64,000 nt of DNA from Stappia sediminis (GTDB lineage: Bacteria; Pseudomonadota; Alphaproteobacteria; Rhizobiales; Stappiaceae), in assembly GCF_009826895.1 (NCBI RefSeq), contig NZ_WUMV01000001.1, positions 186,001 through 250,000 on the forward strand. The letters are read 5' to 3'. Below, piece after piece: positions 1 to 8,926 of this stretch. The notes under the pieces are model-generated. The model made no database searches. It was not told where the DNA came from and worked only from the letters and a program-made list of their open reading frames with translations. A program made the position numbers and the translations under genes. The stretch's first letter is position 1; each line of letters begins with the position of its first letter.

Positions 1-2046
1 GGTTACGTCGGCGGTTATCAGGGCGCGCCGATCTCGCATCTGATGGATGTCTTGTCTGACGCAGAGGAATTGCTTGGCGAATACGGCGTGCGTTTCGAGG
101 CGAGCGCGTCGGAGGCGACTGCCGCCGCGACGCTTGCTGCATCGGTGCATTATCCCATTCGCGGTGCGGTCACCTTCAAATCGACGGTCGGCCTGAACGT
201 CGCTTCCGATGCGCTTGCAAATCTGGCTTCGGGCGGGGTCACTGGCGGTGCGTTGCTGATCATCGGCGAGGATTACGGCGAAGGTTCCTCCATCATGCAG
301 GAACGCAGCCACGCCTTTGCCATGAAGTCCCAGGTCTGGCTTCTGGATCCGCGCCCGAACCTGCCCTCGATCGTCAAGGCCGTGGAAGACGGCTTCGAGC
401 TTAGCGAGGCCTCCAACACGCCGGTCATGCTCCAGGTTCGCATTCGTGCGTGCCATGTCACTGGCTCCTTCCCGGCGAAGGATAACAAGCGCCCGCCGAT
501 GACGGTGGCGGAAGCCCAGAACGCGCCCCGGCGCGACACGCAGCGCGTCGTCCTGCCGCCTGCGTCTTACCAACACGAGCAGGAGAAGATCGCGAAGCGC
601 TGGCCGGCTGCGGAAAGCTTCATTCGTGAGCGTGGGCTGAACGAGCGTTTCGGCCCGGAAAAGGCTCCCGTCGGCATCGTCCTTCAAGGCGGCATGTACA
701 ACGGCGTCATCCGCGCGCTGCAGCGTCTCGGCCTTGCCGACATCCACGGCGAGACGAGCGTTCCCCTTTATGTCCTTAACGTTACCTATCCGCTGATCGA
801 AAGCGAATTCCTTGAATTCTGCGAGGGCAAGCGGTCGGTTCTGGTGGTGGAAGAGGGCCAGCCGGATCATATCGCGCAAACCTTCGGCGCGATGCTTCAC
901 AAGGCTGGCTCGTCCGTGAAGCTTGCGGGCAAGGATTTCCTGCCGATGGCCGGCGAATACACTGGCCGTGTGATGCTGGAAGGGATCGGCAAGTTCCTCC
1001 ATGCCCACGGGGCCGAGCTTCTGCCGGATGCCGCCCGCGCGCCCAACGAGCCGCAGTCGTCAAAGCCCGATACGCCGGATCTGTCAGGCGTCGTGCCGCC
1101 GCGCCCGCCGGGCTTTTGCACGGGCTGTCCCGAACGGCCGATCTTCGCCGCCACCAAGCTCGTCGAGCAGGAACTCGGTTCCCACCACATAGCGGGTGAC
1201 ATCGGCTGCCATCTCTTCGCCTCGCTGCCGCCGTTCGAGATCGGCTCGTCGACGATGGGATATGGCCTCGGCCCGGCTTCCGCATCCGCCTTCAACGCGG
1301 CGGGCGCGAAACGCACGATCTCCTTCATCGGCGATGGCGGCTTCTGGCACAACGGGTTGAATTCCTCCATCGGCAACGCGGTCTACAACAAGGCAGACGG
1401 CGTCATCGTCGTCGTCGACAACAATTACTCTGCCGCCACCGGCGGGCAGGACATACTGTCGACCCGCGCGCCGAACGCAAGCCGCTCCACGGGCCATTCC
1501 ATCGTCGATGCGGTGAAGGGGCTTGGCGTTAAATGGGTGCGCCACATCGACCGCACATATGACGTGCCGAAAATGCGCGACACGTTGCGCGAGGCGCTGA
1601 CAACAGAGACGGAAGGCCCCAAGGTCATCGTCGCCTCGTCGGAATGCATGTTGAACCGGCAGCGGCGCGAAAAGCCGATTGCGACGAAAGCGATCAAGTT
1701 GGGAGAGCGTGTCGTCAGGCCGCGCTTCGGCGTGGATGAGGATGTCTGCACGGGCGATCATGCCTGCATGCGGCTTTCGGGGTGTCCTTCGCTCACGGTG
1801 AAGCATCTCGACGATCCGTTGAGGGACGATCCGGTCGCCCATATCGATGAATCTTGCGTCGGCTGCGGCAACTGCGGCGAAGTGGCCGATGCCGCCGTGC
1901 TTTGTCCCTCTTTCTACCGGGCCGATGTGGTTCACAACCCGCGCGGGTTCGAGCGTTGGTTGTCGGGCTTTCGCTCCCGCATCATCGCCCGGCTTCAGGC
2001 GCGCCGGGCCAGGCGGCGCCTGACTTTCGATGAGGTGTCGGCATGA
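1..2046 (+). CDS. Indolepyruvate:ferredoxin oxidoreductase-type enzyme, TPP-binding part (5' end cut by window)
   Basis: The product should oxidatively decarboxylate an aromatic 2-oxo acid, such as indolepyruvate, to the acyl-CoA and reduce ferredoxin in the cytoplasm. The frame is open from base 1 and begins inside the N-terminal pyrimidine-binding domain (GYVGGYQGAPIS), so the true start lies upstream of the window. The TPP motif GDGGFWHNG, followed about 30 residues later by NN, is near 1330-1425. The C-terminus has two cysteine groups, C-x5-C-x5-C near 1747 and CVGCGNCG...CP near 1855, that fit iron-sulfur clusters. The stop overlaps the next start (ATGA), so the two genes are translationally coupled. 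Family assignment is firm; the substrate is inferred from the family name only. Confidence 0.88.
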   Translation, partial: GYVGGYQGAPISHLMDVLSDAEELLGEYGVRFEASASEATAAATLAASVHYPIRGAVTFKSTVGLNVASDALANLASGGVTGGALLIIGEDYGEGSSIMQERSHAFAMKSQVWLLDPRPNLPSIVKAVEDGFELSEASNTPVMLQVRIRACHVTGSFPAKDNKRPPMTVAEAQNAPRRDTQRVVLPPASYQHEQEKIAKRWPAAESFIRERGLNERFGPEKAPVGIVLQGGMYNGVIRALQRLGLADIHGETSVPLYVLNVTYPLIESEFLEFCEGKRSVLVVEEGQPDHIAQTFGAMLHKAGSSVKLAGKDFLPMAGEYTGRVMLEGIGKFLHAHGAELLPDAARAPNEPQSSKPDTPDLSGVVPPRPPGFCTGCPERPIFAATKLVEQELGSHHIAGDIGCHLFASLPPFEIGSSTMGYGLGPASASAFNAAGAKRTISFIGDGGFWHNGLNSSIGNAVYNKADGVIVVVDNNYSAATGGQDILSTRAPNASRSTGHSIVDAVKGLGVKWVRHIDRTYDVPKMRDTLREALTTETEGPKVIVASSECMLNRQRREKPIATKAIKLGERVVRPRFGVDEDVCTGDHACMRLSGCPSLTVKHLDDPLRDDPVAHIDESCVGCGNCGEVADAAVLCPSFYRADVVHNPRGFERWLSGFRSRIIARLQARRARRRLTFDEVSA

Positions 2047-3581
2047 CCGCGCGCCCAGGCGAAATTCATTCCCAGATGGCTGGTGTCATCAAGATCGCCG
2101 TGCTTGCGCTGGGCGGGCAGGGCGGCGGCGTGCTGTCTACGTGGATCGCCGATCTCGCGCGGCGTCGCGGCTGGCTCGCGCAGGTCACTTCCGTTGCCGG
2201 TGTCGCGCAGCGCACGGGCGCGACGATCTACTATATCGAGGCAGCGCCGGATAAGGGCCGCGCGCCCGTTTTCGCGCTGTCTCCGGCGGAAGGCGATGTC
2301 GATATCCTGCTCGCCGCCGAGCTTATGGAGGCCGGACGCGCCATCCAGCGCGGTTTCGTCACGCCGGACCGCACGGTGTTGATCGCCTCCTCGCACCGGG
2401 CTTATGCCACGGCTGAAAAGACGGTGCCGGGTGATGGGCTCGCCTCGTCGGAAGAGGTTGCGACGGCGGCGGCCATCGCCGCGAAGGAGCTTGTGCTCTT
2501 CGACATGCAGAAGATCGCCGAGGGTGCGGGCAGTGTGATTTCGGCAAGCCTCTTCGGCGCGCTCGGCGGTTCCGGCGCGCTGCCGTTCCCGCGTTCGGAG
2601 TTCGAGGCGACGATCCGCGCAAGCGGGCGCGGTGTGGAGGCGAGCCTCAGCGCCTTTGCCGATGCCTGGGCGCGGGCGGAAGAAGGCGAGACTTCGAAAC
2701 AGGGCGAGGGCGCTCCCGGCACCCCGCGTGTTGGCGAACCTCAAGGCCCCGCGAAGGCGCTGGAGGAATGGCGCAGGCTTGAAGCGCGCGCCGCCGCGCT
2801 GCCGGAGCCTGCGCGGGATATGGCCCAAGCGGGTTTGAGGAAGGTCGTGGATTTTCTCGATCCCGCCTATGGCGCGGAATATCTCGACCGTCTCGATCGG
2901 GTGCTTGCGATCGACAGCGCCAATCGCGATTGGGCGCTGACGGACATGGCAGCGAAGTATCTCGCCAACGCCATGGTCTATGACGATGTCATCCGCGTCG
3001 CGGACCTGAAGACACGGGCTTCCCGCTTTTCGCGCATTCGCGGCGAGATGCACGTCAGCGGCGAGCACGTCCTGCATCTCACGGAATTCATGCATCCGCG
3101 CGCGGAAGAGGCGATAGGCGTTCTGCCGGCCAAATGGGCGCGTTGGATCGAGGCACGGCCTCGTCTCTTCGCCTGGATTGACCGGCGCATCAACTGCGGG
3201 CGCCGCGTGCGGACGGACGGTCTCTTCTGGTTCGGCGCGCTTTACCTGCTTGCGGGCTTGCGTCGGTATCGCCGCTCGCTCCGCCGTCACGAGATCGAGC
3301 TGGAACATCTTGAGCGCTGGTACGCACTAGCTCTCGACACGGCGAAACGCGACTATGCGCTGGGCGTGGAAATTCTCGCCTGCCGCCGGTTGATCAAAGG
3401 ATATAGCGACACTCATTCGCGCGGGACCTCGAAGTTCGACCGCGTGCTTTCGGCGCTCGAAATGCTTGATGGCCGGGCGGATGCGGCGGACTGGCTTCGC
3501 CGCCTGCGCGAAGCCGCTCTCCAGGATGAAAAGGGGGAAGCCCTGGAAGGGGCGTTGAAAACAGTGAAATCCTTCGCGTGA
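2043..3581 (+). CDS. Indolepyruvate oxidoreductase-type subunit, gamma domain plus C-terminal helical domain
   Basis: Partner of the preceding gene. Residues about 15-210 form the 2-oxoacid oxidoreductase gamma domain (KIAVLALGGQGGGVLSTW near the N-terminus). Residues about 240-500 are an alpha-helical extension of the DUF6537 type usual in the long alphaproteobacterial enzymes. In many relatives these parts sit in one long polypeptide; here they are split into two genes with a 4-base overlap. A run of Glu/Gly/Lys/Pro-rich sequence near residues 215-240 looks like a linker. Together the two proteins should form one cytoplasmic complex. A TRAP transporter begins 40 bases downstream in the same direction, so importer and enzyme are probably one operon. 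Confidence 0.85.
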   Translation: MTARPGEIHSQMAGVIKIAVLALGGQGGGVLSTWIADLARRRGWLAQVTSVAGVAQRTGATIYYIEAAPDKGRAPVFALSPAEGDVDILLAAELMEAGRAIQRGFVTPDRTVLIASSHRAYATAEKTVPGDGLASSEEVATAAAIAAKELVLFDMQKIAEGAGSVISASLFGALGGSGALPFPRSEFEATIRASGRGVEASLSAFADAWARAEEGETSKQGEGAPGTPRVGEPQGPAKALEEWRRLEARAAALPEPARDMAQAGLRKVVDFLDPAYGAEYLDRLDRVLAIDSANRDWALTDMAAKYLANAMVYDDVIRVADLKTRASRFSRIRGEMHVSGEHVLHLTEFMHPRAEEAIGVLPAKWARWIEARPRLFAWIDRRINCGRRVRTDGLFWFGALYLLAGLRRYRRSLRRHEIELEHLERWYALALDTAKRDYALGVEILACRRLIKGYSDTHSRGTSKFDRVLSALEMLDGRADAADWLRRLREAALQDEKGEALEGALKTVKSFA

Positions 3582-3620
3582 GGAGCGCGAACCGGAAAAC
3601 CGCAAACGGGAGGACATGAA

Positions 3621-4577
3621 ATGAAACGCATTCTGCTCGCCGCCGCCATAGCGGCTATTACCGCCTCGCCTGTATTGGCCGAGGAAGTCACGCTTCGCGG
3701 CGTCAGCGCCTTTGCGGCGGGCACCACCTTTTCGCGCCCCTTCGAGGCTTTCGTCGATTGGGTCAATGATAACGGCAAGGGCGTGGTGCAGATCGAACTT
3801 GTCGGCGGGCCGGAAGCCGTGCCGCCGTTCGAGCTCGGCAACGCCGTATCGACCGGTGTCGTCGATATCGCCAACAACACGACCGCCTATTATCCGAACC
3901 TGCTTGCCTGGGGCGATGCGCTGCATCTTGCCACCAACACCGTGCAGGAACAGCGTGAAAACGGCTGTTTCGACCTCATCGACCAGCGCCACCAGCAGGA
4001 TATGAACGTGAAGTTCCTGGCCCGCACCGGTGACCACATCGAGTTCCATCTTTATCTGACGAAGCCCATCGACAAGCCAGACCTTTCGGGCCTCACGATC
4101 CGCACCACGCCGGTCTACCGCGCCATGTTCGAAAAGCTCGGCGCAACGCTCGTTCGCACGGCTCCGGGCGAGGTCTATACCGCGCTGGAACGCGGCGCGA
4201 TCGATGGATACGGCTGGCCGGTCCAGGGCGTGACCGATCTCGGCTGGGACGAGCAGACCAAATACCGCATCGATCCCGGCTTCTATCAGGTCGACGTGAA
4301 TTTCCTCGTCAATCTCGACAAGTGGAACGAACTGACGGACGAGCAGCGCGCCGTTCTTGAGGAGGGCGCGAAGTGGATCGAGGCGAAGAACGCCGAGAAC
4401 GTCGACATCAATGCGAAGGAAGCCGGAAAACAGGCCGAGGCGGGTATCGAGACCATTGAATTTTCGGATGCCGACCGCGATCTGTGGCTTGAAACCGCAC
4501 AGACCGAAGGCTGGGCCGCGGTGACGGCGGTCGATGCGGACTTGTCCGAAAAGCTTCAGGCCTGCCTCGTCAAGTAA
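3621..4577 (+). CDS. TRAP transporter solute-binding protein (DctP family), first system
   Basis: Periplasmic receptor that captures a carboxylate-bearing solute for the DctQM permease encoded next. A Sec signal peptide ends at ...ASPVLA, about residue 20. The mature part has the TRAP-receptor segment LSGLTIRTTPVYRAMFEKLG, whose arginine in this family pairs with the ligand carboxylate, and later GAIDGYGWP. Length 318 aa is normal. The start follows a strong GGGAGG. Its place behind an indolepyruvate-oxidoreductase-type pair suggests an aromatic or branched oxo-acid as ligand, but the sequence does not fix the substrate. The small permease starts only 9 bases after the stop. Confidence 0.88.
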   Translation: MKRILLAAAIAAITASPVLAEEVTLRGVSAFAAGTTFSRPFEAFVDWVNDNGKGVVQIELVGGPEAVPPFELGNAVSTGVVDIANNTTAYYPNLLAWGDALHLATNTVQEQRENGCFDLIDQRHQQDMNVKFLARTGDHIEFHLYLTKPIDKPDLSGLTIRTTPVYRAMFEKLGATLVRTAPGEVYTALERGAIDGYGWPVQGVTDLGWDEQTKYRIDPGFYQVDVNFLVNLDKWNELTDEQRAVLEEGAKWIEAKNAENVDINAKEAGKQAEAGIETIEFSDADRDLWLETAQTEGWAAVTAVDADLSEKLQACLVK

Positions 4578-4586
4578 GGTCCGGCA

Positions 4587-5087
4587 ATGAACCGCTTCGA
4601 CCAATGGTTCGATCGGCTCCTGGTCGCGCTCGCCGCTTTGGCGGGCGCGATCTTCGCGAGCATAGCGATCCTCATCCCCGTGAATGTCGTCCTGCGCAAT
4701 GCGTTCGGCACGTCGATCTACGGTCTTCTGGATGCGATCGAATACGGCCTTCTCGCCGCAACCTTCCTGGCCGCTCCCTGGGTATTGGCGAACAACGCCC
4801 ATGTGACGGTCGACCTTCTGACCGGAAGCCTCAGGCCCGGAGCGCGCCGCATCGCCGATATCGCCGTAAACCTGCTCGGCGCGGCTGTCTCGGCTGTCTT
4901 CCTCTGGTACGCGCTTGAGGCGCTGGACCTCTCCTTCACGCGCGGATCCATGATCCGTACCGCCTTCGTCATTCCGGAGTGGTGGACGCTCACCGTCGCT
5001 CCCTTGTCGATGGCGCTCATCTTCATCGAATTCCTGCGCAAGCTCGCGCGACCGGCATCGGCTGAGCGTGCCGCGACCGGCCTTTAG
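4587..5087 (+). CDS. TRAP transporter small permease (DctQ family), first system
   Basis: Inner-membrane protein of 166 aa with four hydrophobic segments, at about residues 10-35, 45-65, 85-110 and 125-150, the standard DctQ layout. It forms the stator-like partner of the large permease in a sodium-driven, binding-protein-dependent importer. The motif WVLANNAHVTVDLL after the second segment is typical of the family. It lies between the receptor and the large subunit with very short gaps on both sides, so it is co-transcribed. Confidence 0.85.
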   Translation: MNRFDQWFDRLLVALAALAGAIFASIAILIPVNVVLRNAFGTSIYGLLDAIEYGLLAATFLAAPWVLANNAHVTVDLLTGSLRPGARRIADIAVNLLGAAVSAVFLWYALEALDLSFTRGSMIRTAFVIPEWWTLTVAPLSMALIFIEFLRKLARPASAERAATGL

Positions 5088-5099
5088 GACAACTCGCAT

Positions 5100-6416
5100 A
5101 TGGAATGGCAACTCGCGCTTGCGCTGATGCTTGGCGGTCTCGGTGCCCTGCTTCTTCTTGGCCTGCCGGTGGCTTTCGCCTTTCTTGCCGTTACCCTTGT
5201 GGGCGCGTTCGAGGTTCTGGGCGGCGAGCGCGGCCTCGTTCAGCTTGCGCGCAACGCCGCGCAGTCGATTGCCAATTTCCAGCTCGCGCCGATCCCGCTT
5301 TTCATCCTCATGGGCGAGCTTTTGTTCCAGACCGGCGTCGCCCATCGCGCCATTGACGCCGTAGAACGCATCGTCACCCGCATTCCCGGCAGGCTCAGCG
5401 TCGTCACCGTCTTCGGCGGCACGATCTTCGCCGCCCTTTCCGGCTCCACCATCGCCAATACGGCCATGCTCGGCTCCACCCTTTTGCCGGGCATGCTCAA
5501 GCGCGGCTATCATCCGTCGATGGCCATGGGGCCGATCATGGCTTCCGGCGCCATCGCCATGCTGATCCCGCCCTCGGCATTGGCCGTTCTTGTCGGCAGC
5601 CTCGCCGGCATTTCCATCGCTGGCCTGCTCGTTGCCGGCGTTATTCCGGCACTTCTGCTTGCCGTGCTTTTCGTCGTGTGGATTGTCGGGCGCAGCATCG
5701 CCAACCCCAAGCTTGCCCCGCCGGACGATCTTCCCGAGATGACGCTTGCCGAGCGCTGGCGTCCGTTCTTCATCTATGTCGCGCCGCTCTCTATCCTCTT
5801 CGCCGTCGTCATCGGCAGCCTGCTTGCCGGCATCGCAACGCCCACGGAATCGGCGGCCCTTGGCTGCCTCGCCTCGCTCGGCGTGGGTGCCGCCTATCGT
5901 TCGCTCAGCTGGGAGGGGTTGAAGAAGGCGATCATGGAGACGGTCACGCTTTCGGTGATGATCCTCTTCATCATCGCCGCCAGCCAGACGTTCTCGCAGG
6001 TGCTTTCCTTTTCGGGCGCAACCGGCGGCCTCATCCGCACGATCTCAGCCTTCGAGCTTGGACCGACCGAGGTGCTGGTCGGCATGATCCTGCTTCTCCT
6101 CCTGCTCGGCTGCTTCGTCGATCAGGTCTCCATGCTCATGGTCACCGTGCCGGTCTTCGTGCCGCTTGCCGAAAGTGTCGGCATCAACGATCTCGTGCTC
6201 GGCGTCGTCTACCTGCTGACGATGGAAATCGGCCTGCTCACTCCGCCCTTCGGCCTTTTGTTGTTCGTCATGCGCGGTGTCGCGCCTCCGGGCATCGGCA
6301 TGCGCCAGATTTACGCTGCCATACTACCATTCGTAGTCATCAAGCTAGCCGTTCTCGCAGCCATCGTCTGGCTGCCGGGCTTGGGTACCTGGCTGCCCGC
6401 CCAGATCGCCCGGTAG
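5100..6416 (+). CDS. TRAP transporter large permease (DctM family), first system
   Basis: The transport subunit of the TRAP system: 438 aa, about twelve hydrophobic segments, with the family signatures GGLGALLLLGLPVAFAFL at the N-terminus, FGGTIFAALSGSTIANTAMLG near residue 105 and PTESAALGCLASLG near residue 245. It is predicted to lie in the inner membrane and move solute with sodium. The ATG at 5100 was chosen because the family's first helix begins almost at once; AGGA precedes it. It closes the dctPQM set; a secreted hydrolase follows after 71 bases. Confidence 0.88.
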   Translation: MEWQLALALMLGGLGALLLLGLPVAFAFLAVTLVGAFEVLGGERGLVQLARNAAQSIANFQLAPIPLFILMGELLFQTGVAHRAIDAVERIVTRIPGRLSVVTVFGGTIFAALSGSTIANTAMLGSTLLPGMLKRGYHPSMAMGPIMASGAIAMLIPPSALAVLVGSLAGISIAGLLVAGVIPALLLAVLFVVWIVGRSIANPKLAPPDDLPEMTLAERWRPFFIYVAPLSILFAVVIGSLLAGIATPTESAALGCLASLGVGAAYRSLSWEGLKKAIMETVTLSVMILFIIAASQTFSQVLSFSGATGGLIRTISAFELGPTEVLVGMILLLLLLGCFVDQVSMLMVTVPVFVPLAESVGINDLVLGVVYLLTMEIGLLTPPFGLLLFVMRGVAPPGIGMRQIYAAILPFVVIKLAVLAAIVWLPGLGTWLPAQIAR

Positions 6417-6487
6417 GCCTCCGCCTTTCGGGACAATGGCGACTTCTGCCTTTGGGCGTTGATCGCAATTTCAAGGGAGGATGGAAC

Positions 6488-7579
6488 ATGAGGAAGCTCG
6501 CACTTCTAACAGGCCTCGCGGCATTGCTCGCCTCGGGTGTGGCATTTGCGCAGAGCGATGAGGATCGCGCGTTGCTCCAGCGTTCGCTCGAACAGACCCC
6601 CACAGCGCCTTGGGCGGATGGCGATCAGGCGGGCATGGCCAACACGCAAGGGCCCGGCACCTGGCTGCGTTGCGCGGCTCATCTCACGAAGCCGGGTGCA
6701 AAGGTCTATGAGCTCAGCCACCTTCGCTCCAACGACATGCCGATGTCGCCCTTCGGCGCGCCGCTTGCCTATGAGTACCGCCCGACGGTCGGCATTCCCG
6801 GAACCCGCCATGCCTTCAACGGCGAGAATGTTAAGTCCGGCGAACCGGGCGCTCAGGGCACGCAGATGGATGCGCTCGGCCATTTCGCCTACCTCGGTGA
6901 GCCGTGGACGGGCGAGGGCGATTTTCCGGCTGATGGCGCGACATATTACGGCGGGCGTCCGCAGTCGGAGGTGAAGCCCACTCCGGACAGCCCGCTTTTG
7001 AAGCTCGGCATCGAGCATGCCCAGCCGGTCGTCACCTCCGCCGTGCTGCTGGACGCTGCGGCGCATCTGAACGGCGGTAAGCCGCTCGAACCTGGCACGC
7101 TCGTCACCGCCGCCGATATCGAGGCGATGCTGGAAGCGCAGGGGCTTTCCTGGCGCGGGATCGTGCCGGGCGACGTCGTCTTCATCCATACCGGCTGGGG
7201 CGCGCTCTGGGACGATGCGGAAGCATCCAAGCGTTATTACACCATGGGGCCGGGGCTCGCGCGTGACGCCGCGGAAATGCTGGCTGAGAAAAACGTCGTG
7301 CTGATCGCCCTCGACAATCCCTTCACCGATCCGGTCGCCGATGGCCAGCTTCAGGGCAAGGCCGCCCCACCGCAGGGTATGGAGGAGGGGCTTCCCTTCG
7401 TCATCCACCATCTGAACCTTGCGGTGAACGGCATCCACAACATCCAGAACGTTCGACTGAAGGAGATCGCCGCCGACAAGGTCTGGACCTCCTGCGCGAT
7501 CATCCTGCCGCTTCGCTCCAAAGGCGCATCGGGTTCGCCGGTCCGGCCCGTGGCGATCGGCGCGCCTCAGGGCGGCTGA
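6488..7579 (+). CDS. Secreted cyclase-family (kynurenine formamidase/isatin hydrolase-like) hydrolase
   Basis: A 363-aa member of the cyclase/kynurenine-formamidase fold family with a clear Sec signal peptide (MRKLALLTGLAALLASGVAFA). The frame is open well upstream, but ATG 6488 follows GGGAGG and starts the signal peptide. The metal-binding region reads QGTQMDALGHF near residues 128-138. Compared with the classical HxGTHxDxxxHF, the two first histidines are replaced (A and Q), while D and the last H remain. A later HTGWGALW matches the family. Known members hydrolyse amides such as N-formylkynurenine or isatin. Its link to an indolepyruvate-type oxidoreductase would suit an indole-related pathway, but that is inference. 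Confidence 0.75.
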   Translation: MRKLALLTGLAALLASGVAFAQSDEDRALLQRSLEQTPTAPWADGDQAGMANTQGPGTWLRCAAHLTKPGAKVYELSHLRSNDMPMSPFGAPLAYEYRPTVGIPGTRHAFNGENVKSGEPGAQGTQMDALGHFAYLGEPWTGEGDFPADGATYYGGRPQSEVKPTPDSPLLKLGIEHAQPVVTSAVLLDAAAHLNGGKPLEPGTLVTAADIEAMLEAQGLSWRGIVPGDVVFIHTGWGALWDDAEASKRYYTMGPGLARDAAEMLAEKNVVLIALDNPFTDPVADGQLQGKAAPPQGMEEGLPFVIHHLNLAVNGIHNIQNVRLKEIAADKVWTSCAIILPLRSKGASGSPVRPVAIGAPQGG

Positions 7580-7670
7580 GCGATACTGCGCATGCATTGC
7601 AGCCCGGCCGGAGGGCGCTTCGGTCGGGCGCGAGCCTTAGTTGCTGGAAGACAGGCAGGAATTCAATGGA

Positions 7671-8501
7671 CTAAGGAGACAGTATGCAACCGCCGCCCTT
7701 TCTTTGATACGGGCGGTTGCATTTCCAGTCTTTGCCGAGAAAATCGATATGGGCATTCGCGGGTACGGCGATCCTTGTGCAGGCGCCAAGATGTTCGCGA
7801 AATCCGTGTTCGCACTCCCAGCCTTTGCTGTCGCCCGATTGCGAAAGATAACCGTTCTGGGGAACCGATATGGCTTCGCATTTGTCCTCGACCGCCCGGT
7901 ATCCTCGCTCGCAAGTCCAGCCCGATCCGTAGGTGTCATTCGAAAGATATGCATGCTCGGGCACCTTGATTAATTCGCATCCATCGCCAACGGGGCGATA
8001 CCCTCTGTCGCATTCCCATCCGTCGCCGTAGGATCGGGCGTTCAAATAGCCGTTTTCAGGAATTTTGATCGCGACGCAGCCGCTGTTTGTAGCTTGATAG
8101 CCCCTACGACATTTCCAGCCGAGACCGTGATAGCTGTCTTCCAGGTAGGCGTTTTCCGGAACCTTGATGGTCGCGCAGGCCGTGCCTTCTTGTCGAAAGC
8201 CGAAATTGCACTCCCAGCCGCCGTCGTAGCGATTGCCTGTCAGATAAGCGTTTTCGGGCGCCGTTATCGCCAAGCACTTTCCTTTGTCCTCGATGTAGCC
8301 GTCATCGCACTCCCATCCTTGCCCGTAATCTTTGGTATGTGCGTTTTGAGGTATTTCTGCCGCAAAGGCGCCCAATGAGGCGGAAAAAATGAGCGCAAAT
8401 GCTATTGCCAAAATCATGCATAAAGTTTTTTTGAAATTATTTATTAGATTAAGTTTTGGAAAAAGGGCGTCATAATTAGGCATTTTTTGTATCAGAAACA
8501 T
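7671..8501 (-). CDS. Secreted protein of seven two-cysteine repeats
   Basis: A 276-aa protein with a long N-region and a hydrophobic signal segment (about residues 28-48, ending AFAAE). The rest consists of seven repeats of about 33 residues of the pattern (K/S)VPENAYL-x5-YGxGWECxRGYR-x5-C-x-I, each with two cysteines and a Gly-Trp pair. The even spacing suggests one disulfide per repeat in a periplasmic or surface protein. The start at 8501 is supported by AAGGAAG six bases upstream. It lies alone, with AT-rich DNA in front. I know similar motifs only from uncharacterised secreted proteins and assign no function. Confidence 0.75.
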   Translation of the reverse strand: MFLIQKMPNYDALFPKLNLINNFKKTLCMILAIAFALIFSASLGAFAAEIPQNAHTKDYGQGWECDDGYIEDKGKCLAITAPENAYLTGNRYDGGWECNFGFRQEGTACATIKVPENAYLEDSYHGLGWKCRRGYQATNSGCVAIKIPENGYLNARSYGDGWECDRGYRPVGDGCELIKVPEHAYLSNDTYGSGWTCERGYRAVEDKCEAISVPQNGYLSQSGDSKGWECEHGFREHLGACTRIAVPANAHIDFLGKDWKCNRPYQRKGGGCILSP

Positions 8502-8926
8502 ATTATTTCTTCCTTTTTGGCGCCATTTGTCAATATTACGTTACAATAAATATCAGGCAATATCTATAATTACGTTTATTTCTGCTGGCTCGCAGAACGT
8601 CCGCTGCTTCCGTTCGTAATGTCCGTGAATGCGTCAATTCAAAACGCTCACAGAGGGAAGATCGTCTTTCCTGGGCGAACATTGACGGGAAGGCTCCCGC
8701 CCCGATCATTTCGATGGGTTAACCCCTGGAGCGCGTGGTTTTTTATCGCAAATTTGGCGTTCGGCCTGCAGGAATTAAAAGGCGTTCGAATTATCCCGCC
8801 CGGAATTATCGGTTGCCCGGGTTGCCGTGAAATTGACCTTTCTCGACGCCGGTTGCTGCTATCCTTGCCGGTGATCCGCAATGCGCCGAAAGGCGTAGGA
8901 AATTGCGATCAACCGGGAAATCGAAC
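8502..8926. other. Intergenic region between two divergent secreted-protein genes
   Basis: This 425-base gap separates the minus-strand repeat-protein gene from the plus-strand glutathione peroxidase. The part next to 8502 is AT-rich and should hold the promoter of the repeat protein. A reading frame of 120 codons crosses it on the + strand but resembles no protein I know. A short GGGA-aggc-TCCC hairpin lies near 8689-8700. I see no other feature. Confidence 0.5.

Noticed and set aside
5678-6487. Long N-terminal extension of the cyclase-family gene (frame open from 5678)
   Set aside because: This stretch is the DctM gene in another frame; ATG 6488 has GGGAGG and a signal peptide.
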